Source: Lederbergia lenta NBRC 16444 (GTDB taxonomy: Bacteria; Bacillota; Bacilli; Bacillales; Bacillaceae_C). From it: a DNA stretch of 64,000 nt. The stretch lies in NCBI RefSeq assembly GCF_001591545.1, contig NZ_BCVC01000001.1, positions 1,736,001 to 1,800,000 on the forward strand. The letters are read 5' to 3'. Shown one piece after another: positions 56,410 through 64,000 of this stretch (the first letter of the stretch is position 1; each line of letters opens with the position of its first letter). Position numbers and translations under genes: made by a program. The notes beneath the pieces are model-generated. The model was not told where the DNA came from and made no database searches. It saw only the letters and a list, made by a program, of their open reading frames with translations.

Positions 56410-56748
56410 CTAATCCAATTTCTCAAGTGCACTCAAATATTGACTTAGTATAGCTTCTTCTAATTTACCTTCAGCTAAACTGGATTTGATTTGAGATAAA
56501 ACATCGTTTCGCTCTTGAAATTTTTGAAATAACAGCAATTTTTTTTCATACTCTTCGAGCATAGCTTCTGTGCGTTTAATATTATCATAAACCGCTTGGC
56601 GGCTTATATTATATTGTTCCGCAATCTCCCCAAGAGAGTGATCATCTAAGTAATAGAGGGACATATAACTTTGTTGCTTCTGGGTTAACAACGCATGGTA
56701 AAAGTCGTATAAATAATTCATACGTGTTGTCTTTTCAAGCATAGTCAT
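56410..56748 (-). CDS. ylxM: YlxM family HTH protein, SRP accessory
   Basis: 112 aa helical protein with a sigma-70 region-4-like HTH ([20 protein letters not shown], then [13 protein letters not shown]). In streptococci YlxM stimulates SRP/FtsY activity. It begins [21 protein letters not shown] consensus sigma-A promoter lies 40-70 bp upstream and ffh follows in the same unit. Confidence 0.94.
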   Translation of the reverse strand: MTMLEKTTRMNYLYDFYHALLTQKQQSYMSLYYLDDHSLGEIAEQYNISRQAVYDNIKRTEAMLEEYEKKLLLFQKFQERNDVLSQIKSSLAEGKLEEAILSQYLSALEKLD

Positions 56749-56788
56749 TAAATCCCCACCTTGTTAAGTTAAAATCCTTTACAATCAG

Positions 56789-56817
56789 ATAATACACTTC
56801 TCAAAACAAGTTGTCAA
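56789..56817 (-). promoter_or_regulatory. Sigma-A promoter of ylxM-ffh
   Basis: Minus-strand TTGACA (56817-56812), 17-nt spacer, TATTAT (56794-56789): perfect -35, five of six in the -10. Confidence 0.85.
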
Positions 56818-56841
56818 GCTTCCTTAGATGGAATGCCAGCT

Positions 56842-56880
56842 AAGTTTGCGGAAGGGTCTTAATCCACACCCGACAAACTT
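56842..56880 (-). terminator. Inverted repeat at the end of ftsY
   Basis: AAGTTTG-tc-GGGT...ACCC-ttccg-CAAACTT spans the ftsY stop codon (7-bp outer and 4-bp inner stems). No T-run follows, so it is a doubtful terminator and could stabilise the 3' end. Confidence 0.4.
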
Positions 56881-57868
56881 ATTCGCTCATCATTTCAATA
56901 GAATCCGAAAATAACCCGTACACATATTTTTCCGCATCAAATTCTTGAAGATCATCCATTTTTTCTCCGAGACCAACAAATTTAACAGGTATATGCAATT
57001 CATTTCGAATTGCTAAGACAATTCCCCCTTTTGCTGTACCATCTAATTTAGAAAGAACAATCCCACTGACGTTTGTTGCTTCTTTAAAAGTTTTCGCTTG
57101 AATTAATGCATTTTGGCCAGTAGTAGCATCAAGAACAAGCAAAACTTCATGGGGTGCACCTGGAACTTCACGTTCAATTACTCTTTTTACCTTCTCAAGC
57201 TCTTTCATCAAATTCACTTTATTTTGCAATCGTCCTGCTGTATCACATAATAATACATCTGCTTGTCTTGCTTTAGCAGCCTGAATCGCATCATACATCA
57301 CAGCAGCTGGATCAGAGCCCTCAGCCTGTTTAATTACATCTACTCCTACTCTGTCGCCCCATACTTCTAATTGCTCAATTGCACCCGCACGAAATGTATC
57401 CCCTGCAGCTAAAATGATTTTTTTATCCTCTTGCTTTAACTTATGAGCGAGTTTACCAATCGTTGTTGTTTTACCTACCCCATTTACACCAACGAATAAT
57501 ATAACTGTAAGTCCATCATTTTGAATATTTAAATTAGCAGTACTCTGATCCCCAGCTTCATATATCTCTACAAGCTTTTCTGAAATAACTGTCTGTACAT
57601 CTGCGGGATTCTTGATATTCTGCTTTTTAACTTCTAATTTTAACTCCTCTACAAGCTGCATAACCGTTTCAAATCCAACGTCTGCCTGAATGAGGATTTC
57701 CTCTAGTTCCTCGAAAAAATCTTCATCTACTTTACGGTAGCGCGCTACCAATTCATTCATTTTTCCCGAGAAATTACTTCTTGTCTTTTCTAGTCCATCT
57801 TTAAATTTTTCTGAAACTGAATCAGTCGAAGTTGTAAATTTCTCTTTCAACTTTTTAAAAAAACTCAA
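56879..57868 (-). CDS. ftsY: SRP receptor FtsY
   Basis: Membrane-associated GTPase that docks the SRP. 329 aa, with a short N-terminal region (FFKKLKEKFTTSTDSVSEKF) as usual in Firmicutes. G1 LFVGVNGVGKTTTIGKLAHK, LAAGDTFRAGAIEQLEVWG, LLCDTAGRLQNKVNLMKELE and LSKLDGTAKGGIVLAI. The start is TTG 57868, 8 nt behind GAGGGGG. It lies 16 bp after smc. Confidence 0.97.
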   Translation of the reverse strand: MSFFKKLKEKFTTSTDSVSEKFKDGLEKTRSNFSGKMNELVARYRKVDEDFFEELEEILIQADVGFETVMQLVEELKLEVKKQNIKNPADVQTVISEKLVEIYEAGDQSTANLNIQNDGLTVILFVGVNGVGKTTTIGKLAHKLKQEDKKIILAAGDTFRAGAIEQLEVWGDRVGVDVIKQAEGSDPAAVMYDAIQAAKARQADVLLCDTAGRLQNKVNLMKELEKVKRVIEREVPGAPHEVLLVLDATTGQNALIQAKTFKEATNVSGIVLSKLDGTAKGGIVLAIRNELHIPVKFVGLGEKMDDLQEFDAEKYVYGLFSDSIEMMSE

Positions 57869-57884
57869 TTACGATTCCCCCTCT

Positions 57885-60800
57885 TTAATATACTGTTTGT
57901 GCCTCTTTACTACTTTCTAACTTAACAGAGACAAGTTTCGATACTCCTGATTCTTGCATCGTTACTCCATATAAAACATCTGCTCCTTGCATCGTACCTT
58001 GCCTATGCGTAATTACTATAAATTGGGTTTCATCGCTAAATCTTTGTAAGTATTGACTGAAACGATGAACATTTGCTTCATCTAATGCCGCCTCTACTTC
58101 ATCCAGCACACAAAAAGGGACCGGTCTGATTTTCAATATAGAGAAAAGCAAAGCTATAGCCGTTAGCGAACGTTCCCCACCAGATAGTAAACTTAAATTT
58201 TGTAGTTTTTTCCCGGGTGGTTGGGCAATAATATCAACCCCTGTGTGTAATAAATCATCAGGATTCGTTAAGGAGAGTTTAGCTTTCCCACCACCAAATA
58301 AAGCTTTAAATACGTCTTCAAATTGGGCTTGAATAGCCTGAAATGTAGTGCTAAACCTATTTTTCATTTCATTATCCATTTCATTCATAATTTGAAAAAG
58401 GGTTTTTTTCGCTTCAGACAAGTCAGCTTGTTGGTTAGCCAAAAATTGATATCTTTCAGACACACGTTCATACTCTTCGATCGCCCCTATATTCACGGTT
58501 CCGAGCTCAGCTATTTCGAGTTTAATCCACTTTACCTTTTGCCTTGTCTCTTCCTCTGCAAGAAGCATATGAAACATGCTTTTGGCCCCTTCATAAGATA
58601 AACTATATTCCTCACTCAATTTCTGAAGCCGATTTTCCAATTCAACATCTAGACGATTGATTTTCACTTCCGCATCTTTCAGCAAGCTGTTAATTGCTTG
58701 ATATTTTTCTTTTAATCCCTTTAACTCATGTTCTTTCTCAGCAATTATGGATTGTATATTCGTTCTATCCTCGTGCCGCAAAGCAATCATTCTAGCCGTT
58801 TCTTCTTTTTCGTTCTTTTTCTTAAGAGCATCCTCTGCCAATACTTCTTCGCTAGTATAATCACCTGACATTTCATTTTCTAGCCAATCCAGATCATCTT
58901 CCAATGATTTTTTTCTTTCAGCTATTTCGGCTTTTTCCTGGATTAAGGTCTCTAGCGAAGCTTTGCTAACGGAGAGTTGCTCTTTAGTTACTGCATAGCT
59001 AGCAGTCAGTTCACTGATTTCCGAAGTTAAAGACTCTTTTGATAATCTTTCATGATTTCGCTGATTCGTTAAGTCTTCTATTTTTTGGTTCAATACTTCA
59101 ATTTGTTCATCACAATTATGCACAAGTTGTTTTAAAGTTTGAACACGTGATAGTATATCATTTTGTTCGGTATTCATTTCTTTTTTCTCTAAATCATATA
59201 ACGTTAAACGATCATCGACATTTCTTTTATTTAACGTAATTTGTACGATTTGCGACTCTATCTCATTACGTTGCATACGTAAAAGCTCGCCATTTCTCCT
59301 AGTCTCATCTAAAAGCATTTCTTCCGTAACTAATATCGTTTTCGTTTCTGAAAATTGCTCCGCTAATCTTTCTATTTTCTCTGTCATCATTTCGATTTTT
59401 TCAGACAGTTCTTCCAATTCACTTTTTCTACTTAATAAAGAACTAGATTTTTGCTTTGTCGCACCACCAGTCATAGAGCCACCTGGATTAACTACATCAC
59501 CTTCGAGAGTCACAATTCGATAACGGTATTGAAGTAGCTTTGCTAAAGTATTTGCGCCAGCTAAATTATTTGCAACGACAATCGTCCCTAATAAACTTTT
59601 GATTGCTGGTGCATGTTCAGCCTGATATGTCACGAGATCAGCCGCTATACCAATGAATGCCTCTTGTGTTCGAAGCATTTCTTCTTGCCCTGCATACATT
59701 TTTTTCTCTTTGATAATATTAAGTGGTAAAAACGTTGCCCGTCCATGTCGGTTTTTTTTCAAAAATGCTATTGCATTTCGAGCATTTTCTTCCGTGTTTA
59801 CAACAACATGCTGCATTGCACTACCTAACGCCGTTTCAATCGCTAACTCATACTTTTTTGGCACATGGATGAGTTCAGCTACTGCCCCTTCGATTCCAGT
59901 TAAGACATTTTCTCTCACTTTGAGTAGTTCCCTTACCCCTTGGAAAAAACCTATATATTCTTCTTCCATTTCTTCTAATGTTTCTTTTCGTGATTCAGCT
60001 TTTTGCTTATATTGCTGTGCTTGATTAAGCATTGATTCTTGTTCTGTATATCGCTTTTTCAAAGTTGCTATCTTTTGCTCTATTATTTTAAAACGATCAA
60101 GTAACTCAGCTAATTTACTATCTAATTGTTCAAATTCTAATTGTTTTTCTTTTAACTTTTCTGTTACTTCATTACGACTTGCAATATGTTTCTCATTTTC
60201 GGTATCTAACCGATTATTTTTCACTTGGAGTTGCTTTAATTGTTGCTCTAAATATTGCAATTCATTATTGGATGAGGCTTGTTCATTAAGTACATCAATA
60301 TAGTCGCTTTTCAACCCTTCAATCGTCTCTTCAATCGTGCCATCTAGCAGTTTTAACTGTTGCCTTTTTGTTTGTAATATTTCCTTTAATTCTTGAAGGG
60401 CATTTTGTTTAACCGCTACTTCTTTTTCCGTTCGAATTCGTTTTTGCTTAAAGTCGTTCAATTTAGAATCTGCATCTTCTATATTCTTTTTTAGCTGTGC
60501 AGTATTTTGAGTAGCATTTTTCTTCCTCTCTTTTAATACTTCCCGACGACCTTCAAGCTGTTCCAAATCTTTTGTTGCCGTTAGCAGCGTGGTTTGCAGG
60601 CTAGCCAACATTTCATCAATTCCCACAAGTTCACTTCGATCTTTTTCAAGCTGATTTTCTGTCGTTTGAATATGTTCAGCTAGTTTTCGCTCAGACTTTT
60701 TAAGATTCTCTGCCTCTTCTTTCGCTTGTTCCCAATTTTTATGCAGTGAATCTATCTCATGCACTGTGAGGGCAACTTCATGGGTTTCGAGCTCTTTTTT

Positions 60801-61454
60801 CTTTTCCAAATAATCTTTCGCAATGGAGGCTTGGATTTTGAGAGGTTCAATTTGTCCTTCCAACTCACTAAGGATATCATTGACGCGATCCAAATTATCT
60901 GTCGTTTCCAGTAATTTGACTTCGGCTTTCTTCTTCCTAGATTTATACTTTAATACGCCCGCTGCTTCTTCGAATATGGTTCTCCGCTCTTCTGATTTAC
61001 TATTTAGGATTTCTTCTACTTTCCCCTGGCTAATAATTGAAAAAGCTTCTTTACCAAGTCCTGAATCCATAAATAAATCTACAATATCTTTCAACCTGCA
61101 ATTTTGTTTATTGAGGAGATACTCACTATCGCCAGTTCTGTACACCCTTCTAGTAATACTTACCTCATTATATTCTAATGGCAATGTACTATCTTCATTA
61201 TTTAGTGTCAGAGTAACCTCAGCGAAGTTTAATGGTTTTCTTGAGTCACTACCAGCAAATATGACATCTTCCATTTTCCCGCCCCGAAGTGATTTTGCCG
61301 ATTGTTCACCTAATACCCAACGAATCGCATCTGTTATATTACTCTTCCCGCTACCATTCGGTCCAACAACTGCAGTTACTCCTGGAACAAATTCCAGATT
61401 TACTTTTTCTGCGAAGGACTTAAAACCGATTATATCTAATTGTTTTAGGTACAA
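57885..61454 (-). CDS. smc: Chromosome partition protein SMC
   Basis: Condensin ATPase. 1189 aa: Walker A (residues 31-38) in VVGPNGSGKSNITDAIRWVL, a long coiled coil, a hinge (about 515-680) with VVNPGGSMTGGATKQKSSS, a returning coiled coil, the signature LSLLSGGERSLTAIALL, and Walker B PFCVLDEVEAALDEANV. The start is TTG 61454, 7 nt behind GGAGG. The rnc-smc-ftsY order is as in B. subtilis, but a 490-bp repeat-bearing gap separates rnc and smc here. Confidence 0.97.
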   Translation of the reverse strand: MYLKQLDIIGFKSFAEKVNLEFVPGVTAVVGPNGSGKSNITDAIRWVLGEQSAKSLRGGKMEDVIFAGSDSRKPLNFAEVTLTLNNEDSTLPLEYNEVSITRRVYRTGDSEYLLNKQNCRLKDIVDLFMDSGLGKEAFSIISQGKVEEILNSKSEERRTIFEEAAGVLKYKSRKKKAEVKLLETTDNLDRVNDILSELEGQIEPLKIQASIAKDYLEKKKELETHEVALTVHEIDSLHKNWEQAKEEAENLKKSERKLAEHIQTTENQLEKDRSELVGIDEMLASLQTTLLTATKDLEQLEGRREVLKERKKNATQNTAQLKKNIEDADSKLNDFKQKRIRTEKEVAVKQNALQELKEILQTKRQQLKLLDGTIEETIEGLKSDYIDVLNEQASSNNELQYLEQQLKQLQVKNNRLDTENEKHIASRNEVTEKLKEKQLEFEQLDSKLAELLDRFKIIEQKIATLKKRYTEQESMLNQAQQYKQKAESRKETLEEMEEEYIGFFQGVRELLKVRENVLTGIEGAVAELIHVPKKYELAIETALGSAMQHVVVNTEENARNAIAFLKKNRHGRATFLPLNIIKEKKMYAGQEEMLRTQEAFIGIAADLVTYQAEHAPAIKSLLGTIVVANNLAGANTLAKLLQYRYRIVTLEGDVVNPGGSMTGGATKQKSSSLLSRKSELEELSEKIEMMTEKIERLAEQFSETKTILVTEEMLLDETRRNGELLRMQRNEIESQIVQITLNKRNVDDRLTLYDLEKKEMNTEQNDILSRVQTLKQLVHNCDEQIEVLNQKIEDLTNQRNHERLSKESLTSEISELTASYAVTKEQLSVSKASLETLIQEKAEIAERKKSLEDDLDWLENEMSGDYTSEEVLAEDALKKKNEKEETARMIALRHEDRTNIQSIIAEKEHELKGLKEKYQAINSLLKDAEVKINRLDVELENRLQKLSEEYSLSYEGAKSMFHMLLAEEETRQKVKWIKLEIAELGTVNIGAIEEYERVSERYQFLANQQADLSEAKKTLFQIMNEMDNEMKNRFSTTFQAIQAQFEDVFKALFGGGKAKLSLTNPDDLLHTGVDIIAQPPGKKLQNLSLLSGGERSLTAIALLFSILKIRPVPFCVLDEVEAALDEANVHRFSQYLQRFSDETQFIVITHRQGTMQGADVLYGVTMQESGVSKLVSVKLESSKEAQTVY

Positions 61455-61619
61455 AAGGATTCCTCCTTTCTTAAAGATAAATTAAGTATAAAATTTGATT
61501 ATTAAATGTTACACACTCACTTAGTCATGCTTAACGTGTTTCCTTTATCATTAATAAAGTCCGATGACGAAAACCGCTACATCCTCTGGCAATGCCGACG
61601 CACCCACATCCTGTGGGCG
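61455..61619. other. Non-coding gap upstream of smc
   Basis: No gene. It contains a short hairpin (CGCACCCAC-atcct-GTGGGCGC near 61599-61619) abutting the first 154-bp repeat unit. A promoter for smc-ftsY should lie between about 61480 and 61560; none is clear. Confidence 0.5.
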
Positions 61620-61967
61620 CAGTTTGTACGTCACTTAACGGGCGATTCCGCTTTTCTTAGTGTCTAGCTCCAACGCCCAACGACTAGCAAACTTCAGTAT
61701 TCTTCCTACTATAAGTCAACATCGATTCGCCTTTTAGGCTTATCGTGTTTCCTTTATCTCGTCAGAATTCCTCCAGTTTGTACGTCGCTTAACGGGCGAT
61801 TCCGCTTTTCTTTGTGTCTAGCTCCAACGCCCAACGACTAGCAAACTTCAGTATTCTTCCTACGATAAGTCAACATCGATTCGCCTTTTAGGCTAATCGT
61901 GTTTCCTTTATCTCGTCAGAATTCCTCCAGTTTGTACGTCACTTAACGGGCGATTCCGCTTTTCTTT
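61620..61967. repeat. 154-bp tandem repeat, 2.26 copies, overlapping the rnc 3' end
   Basis: Units begin at 61620, 61774 and 61928, each with CAGTTTGTACGTC(A/G)CTTAACGG. The first two are full length and differ at only a few positions; the third (about 40 bp) is truncated where it meets rnc. Each full unit has a hairpin CGAT..GCCT-aaa-AGGC..AATCG and the GTGTCTAGCTCCAACGCC motif of a repeat family common in Bacillaceae. Confidence 0.92.
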
Positions 61968-62680
61968 CCTAACGCCATTTGTGCGGCATGTTGTTCTGCT
62001 TCTTTTTTTGACTTACCTGAGCCTTCTCCTAGCACTTCGTCATTTAATATTACTTGTGATACGAAGATGCGACTATGAGCTGGTCCTTCTTCTTTTAAAA
62101 TTTTATATTCTAAAACGCCAACACCATCTCTTTGAATATTTTCTTGCAATTGGCTTTTAAAATCCATCACATGAGAAAAAGCACCTGTATCTACCTTTGG
62201 ATAAACTGTTTTTTCAAGAAAAGCGATCGTTGTCTCTAATCCTTGATCTAGATATAACGCTCCGATAAATGCTTCGAATGCATCTGCTAACAACGCTGGT
62301 CGAGTACGTCCACCAGTCATCTCTTCGCCTTTTCCAAGTAAAACTGTTTCACCAAATTCTAGTTCATTAGCAAATTTAACGAGGGAAGGTTCACAAACAA
62401 TAGCTGCTCTAAGTTTGGTTAATTCGCCTTCACTCATCAACGGATATTTCATGAATAAATATTGTGACACGGTCAACTCTAGTACTGCATCACCTAAGAA
62501 TTCAAGCCGTTCATTGTCTTCATGTGGTTTTTTCCGATGCTCATTCACATAGGATGAATGTGTAAAAGCCTTCATTAATAAATTTTCATCTTTAAATTGA
62601 ATGCCGATTTTTGTTTGAAATTGTTTTAATTGGTTAGCAACTTTATTATTTACTTTTCGATCCCGATTATTTTTCCTCAT
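61943..62680 (-). CDS. rnc: Ribonuclease III
   Basis: Double-strand-specific endonuclease processing rRNA and other structured RNAs. 245 aa. Catalytic signature [20 protein letters not shown], second acidic site [19 protein letters not shown], and C-terminal dsRBD ([39 protein letters not shown]). The last residues (GKKSGIAR) and the stop codon are encoded by the truncated copy of the 154-bp repeat, so the native end has been replaced. GGTGG precedes ATG 62680. Confidence 0.96.
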   Translation of the reverse strand: MRKNNRDRKVNNKVANQLKQFQTKIGIQFKDENLLMKAFTHSSYVNEHRKKPHEDNERLEFLGDAVLELTVSQYLFMKYPLMSEGELTKLRAAIVCEPSLVKFANELEFGETVLLGKGEEMTGGRTRPALLADAFEAFIGALYLDQGLETTIAFLEKTVYPKVDTGAFSHVMDFKSQLQENIQRDGVGVLEYKILKEEGPAHSRIFVSQVILNDEVLGEGSGKSKKEAEQHAAQMALGKKSGIAR

Positions 62681-62715
62681 GTGTTATCCACCCTTGAAAT
62701 GGTTATTTGACATAG

Positions 62716-62741
62716 AAAAGCCCCGTCGATTACCAACGGGA
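62716..62741 (-). terminator. Weak terminator after acpP
   Basis: Minus-strand TCCCGT-tggtaatcg-ACGGGGC followed by TTTTC: a 5-6 bp stem with a short T-tract. Confidence 0.5.
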
Positions 62742-62761
62742 CCTGTTTCTTACTCCAACGA

Positions 62762-62995
62762 CTAGTTTTTCTCTTTTATGTAATTTACAACGTCGCCAAC
62801 TGTAGCAATTTTCTCAGCGTCATCATCGGAAATTTCCATATCAAACTCATCTTCTAATTCCATAACAAGTTCAACTACATCTAAAGAATCCGCTCCTAAA
62901 TCATCTTTAAAAGAAGCTTCCAACGTAACTTTAGACTCCTCAACACCTAGTCGGTCAACAATAATTTGTGTTACACGTTCAATTGTATCTGCCAT
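62762..62995 (-). CDS. acpP: Acyl carrier protein
   Basis: Carrier of growing acyl chains in fatty-acid and phospholipid synthesis. 77 aa from ATG 62995 ([20 protein letters not shown]), behind GGGAGG. The phosphopantetheine attachment is Ser37 in [19 protein letters not shown]. Lies downstream of fabG, as in the fap operon, but across a 373-bp gap with a decayed repeat. Confidence 0.97.
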   Translation of the reverse strand: MADTIERVTQIIVDRLGVEESKVTLEASFKDDLGADSLDVVELVMELEDEFDMEISDDDAEKIATVGDVVNYIKEKN

Positions 62996-63101
62996 CCGAT
63001 TCACCTCCCTTCAAGTATTATAAATGAAATAAACAAAAAGTGAAACATTTAAATAGAAAAGCAAAGAACACCTGTTTAGCAATGTACTTCTTTAAGGTAT
63101 T

Positions 63102-63276
63102 CTGACTAAATAAAGGAAACATGAGAAGCATATTACAAGAGTCTGGAAGGTCAGTGTTTACCTTCTTGGCAAATGGACTTATGACCTAATGTCTATAGCC
63201 GGACTTGTAAGAGGAGCCGTTATTATAAAGTTTGCTAGCCGTACTAACTGCACCCGCTAGACATGCGACTCTAGTC
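63102..63276. repeat. Divergent inverted copy of the 154-bp repeat
   Basis: Plus-strand ATTCTGACTAAATAAAGG continuing AAACATGAGAAGC matches the complement of the rnc-linked unit (ATTCTGACGAGATAAAGG continuing AAACACGATTAGC). Further on, AAGTTTGCTAGCCG and CGCTAGACA match AAGTTTGCTAGTCG and AGCTAGACA. About 20 extra bases and many changes lie between. It is non-coding and occupies the fabG-acpP gap. Confidence 0.6.
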
Positions 63277-63368
63277 AAGGAATCTTATTTCCGTACAGGA
63301 TAAAAGTGACCAAAGTTACATTGTTTTATGACTTTTTTTCTACTTGAGGTCGGGCATAAAAGAGAGCC

Positions 63369-64000
63369 TTACATAAACATTCCACCATCTACATGAATGG
63401 TTTGTCCCGTAATATAGTTTCCATCTTCAGAAGCAAGAAATGATACTACTCTCGCTATGTCTTTTGGATCACCAAATTTCCCTAGGGGAATTTGCTTTAA
63501 CATTGTTGTTTTCACTTCTTCATCTAGATTATCTGTCATATCTGTTGTGATAAAACCGGGAGCGACTGCATTCACTGTAATTCCGCGAGTAGCTAGTTCT
63601 TTTGCAGCTGTTTTAGTCAAACCGATGACTCCGGCTTTTGCTGCCACATAATTAGATTGACCGGGATTTCCAATTACCCCTACAATCGAAGCAATATTAA
63701 TAATCCTACCTGCCCTTTGTTTCATCATTTGTCTGGATACAGCTTTTGTACACAAGAATACACCTTTGAGGTTAGTATTAATGACATCGTCCCACTCGTC
63801 TTCTTTCATCCTCATCAGCAAATTATCCCTTGTAATTCCTGCATTATTTACTAGTATATCCAAACTTCCAAATTGATTAATTGTTTCTTTTACCATTTCT
63901 TTTACATTTTCACTGTCTGCCACATTACATTGAAATGCTATTGCTTGACGACCCATCGCAGTAATTTCTTGAACAACTTCATTAGCTTTTGCTTCACTGC
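63369..64000 (-). CDS. fabG: 3-oxoacyl-[ACP] reductase FabG, N-terminus beyond window
   Basis: NADPH-dependent reductase of fatty-acid elongation, an SDR-family enzyme. The frame is open to the right edge, where the last codons read [20 protein letters not shown]; the nucleotide-binding N-terminus lies outside. About 210 residues are visible: [20 protein letters not shown], the catalytic Ser in [16 protein letters not shown], YxxxK in [18 protein letters not shown], and the C-terminus [16 protein letters not shown]. It precedes acpP as in the fapR-plsX-fabD-fabG-acpP operon. Confidence 0.96.
   Translation of the reverse strand, partial: SEAKANEVVQEITAMGRQAIAFQCNVADSENVKEMVKETINQFGSLDILVNNAGITRDNLLMRMKEDEWDDVINTNLKGVFLCTKAVSRQMMKQRAGRIINIASIVGVIGNPGQSNYVAAKAGVIGLTKTAAKELATRGITVNAVAPGFITTDMTDNLDEEVKTTMLKQIPLGKFGDPKDIARVVSFLASEDGNYITGQTIHVDGGMFM

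Noticed and set aside
60823-61485. 220-aa plus-strand ORF
   Set aside because: It is antisense to the SMC ATPase head and hydrophobic by frame effect; a shadow of smc.

Overview
The window is a chromosomal segment of a low-GC, motile Firmicute of the family Bacillaceae. Gene content and order match the Bacillus subtilis region from proS through the fla/che operon to fabG almost gene for gene, and many products have the same length as their B. subtilis counterparts (FlhA 677, FlhB 360, TopA 691 aa). The genus cannot be fixed from the sequence alone. Interspersed repeats of the 'GTGTCTAGCTCCA...' kind, familiar to me from Oceanobacillus, Virgibacillus and Geobacillus-type genomes, suggest one of those relatives. 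Every gene I can support lies on the minus strand, so transcription runs from high to low coordinates. I see no tRNA, rRNA, CRISPR array, insertion sequence or prophage.

Layout in the direction of transcription. (1) 64000-54360: fabG (cut by the window edge), acpP, rnc, smc, ftsY, ylxM, ffh, rpsP, khpA: fatty-acid synthesis, RNase III, chromosome condensation, signal recognition particle and 30S ribosome genes. Two full copies and a partial copy of a 154-bp tandem repeat sit behind rnc and supply its last codons. (2) 53942-48963: ylqD, rimM, trmD, rplS, a type I signal peptidase, rbgA and rnhB (ribosome assembly, tRNA modification, secretion), broken up by non-coding repeat-like segments. (3) 48944-43918: ylqG-ylqH (a FliK-like/FlhB-C-like pair), sucC-sucD and dprA. 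(4) 43696-36260: topA, trmFO, then the cod operon xerC-hslV-hslU-codY. hslU carries an apparent one-base frameshift. (5) 35677-8063: one long fla/che operon of about 33 genes from flgB to swrB. It holds the basal-body rod, MS ring, switch, export apparatus, hook cap, hook, chemotaxis signalling proteins, sigma-D and SwrB. (6) 7908-4638: rpsB, tsf, pyrH and frr. (7) 4422-1: uppS, cdsA, dxr, rasP and proS (start only): undecaprenyl and phospholipid precursors, isoprenoid synthesis, regulated intramembrane proteolysis and tRNA charging.

Within the fla/che operon most genes overlap or nearly touch, which implies translational coupling. The largest breaks are around the hook gene flgG: both flanking gaps contain GC-rich hairpins. 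The 580-bp region upstream of flgB is rich in dyads and has two copies, 200 bp apart, of a motif containing TTTGTCG(C)AAA. One copy is a perfect Spo0A-box match.

Many start codons were re-set from the longest ORF to the ATG, GTG or TTG that has a properly spaced Shine-Dalgarno sequence. I found no clearly new gene system. The points most worth following are the hslU frameshift, the repeat-derived RNase III tail, the structured gaps around the hook gene, the Spo0A-like motifs upstream of fla/che, and a degenerate CheB receiver domain.
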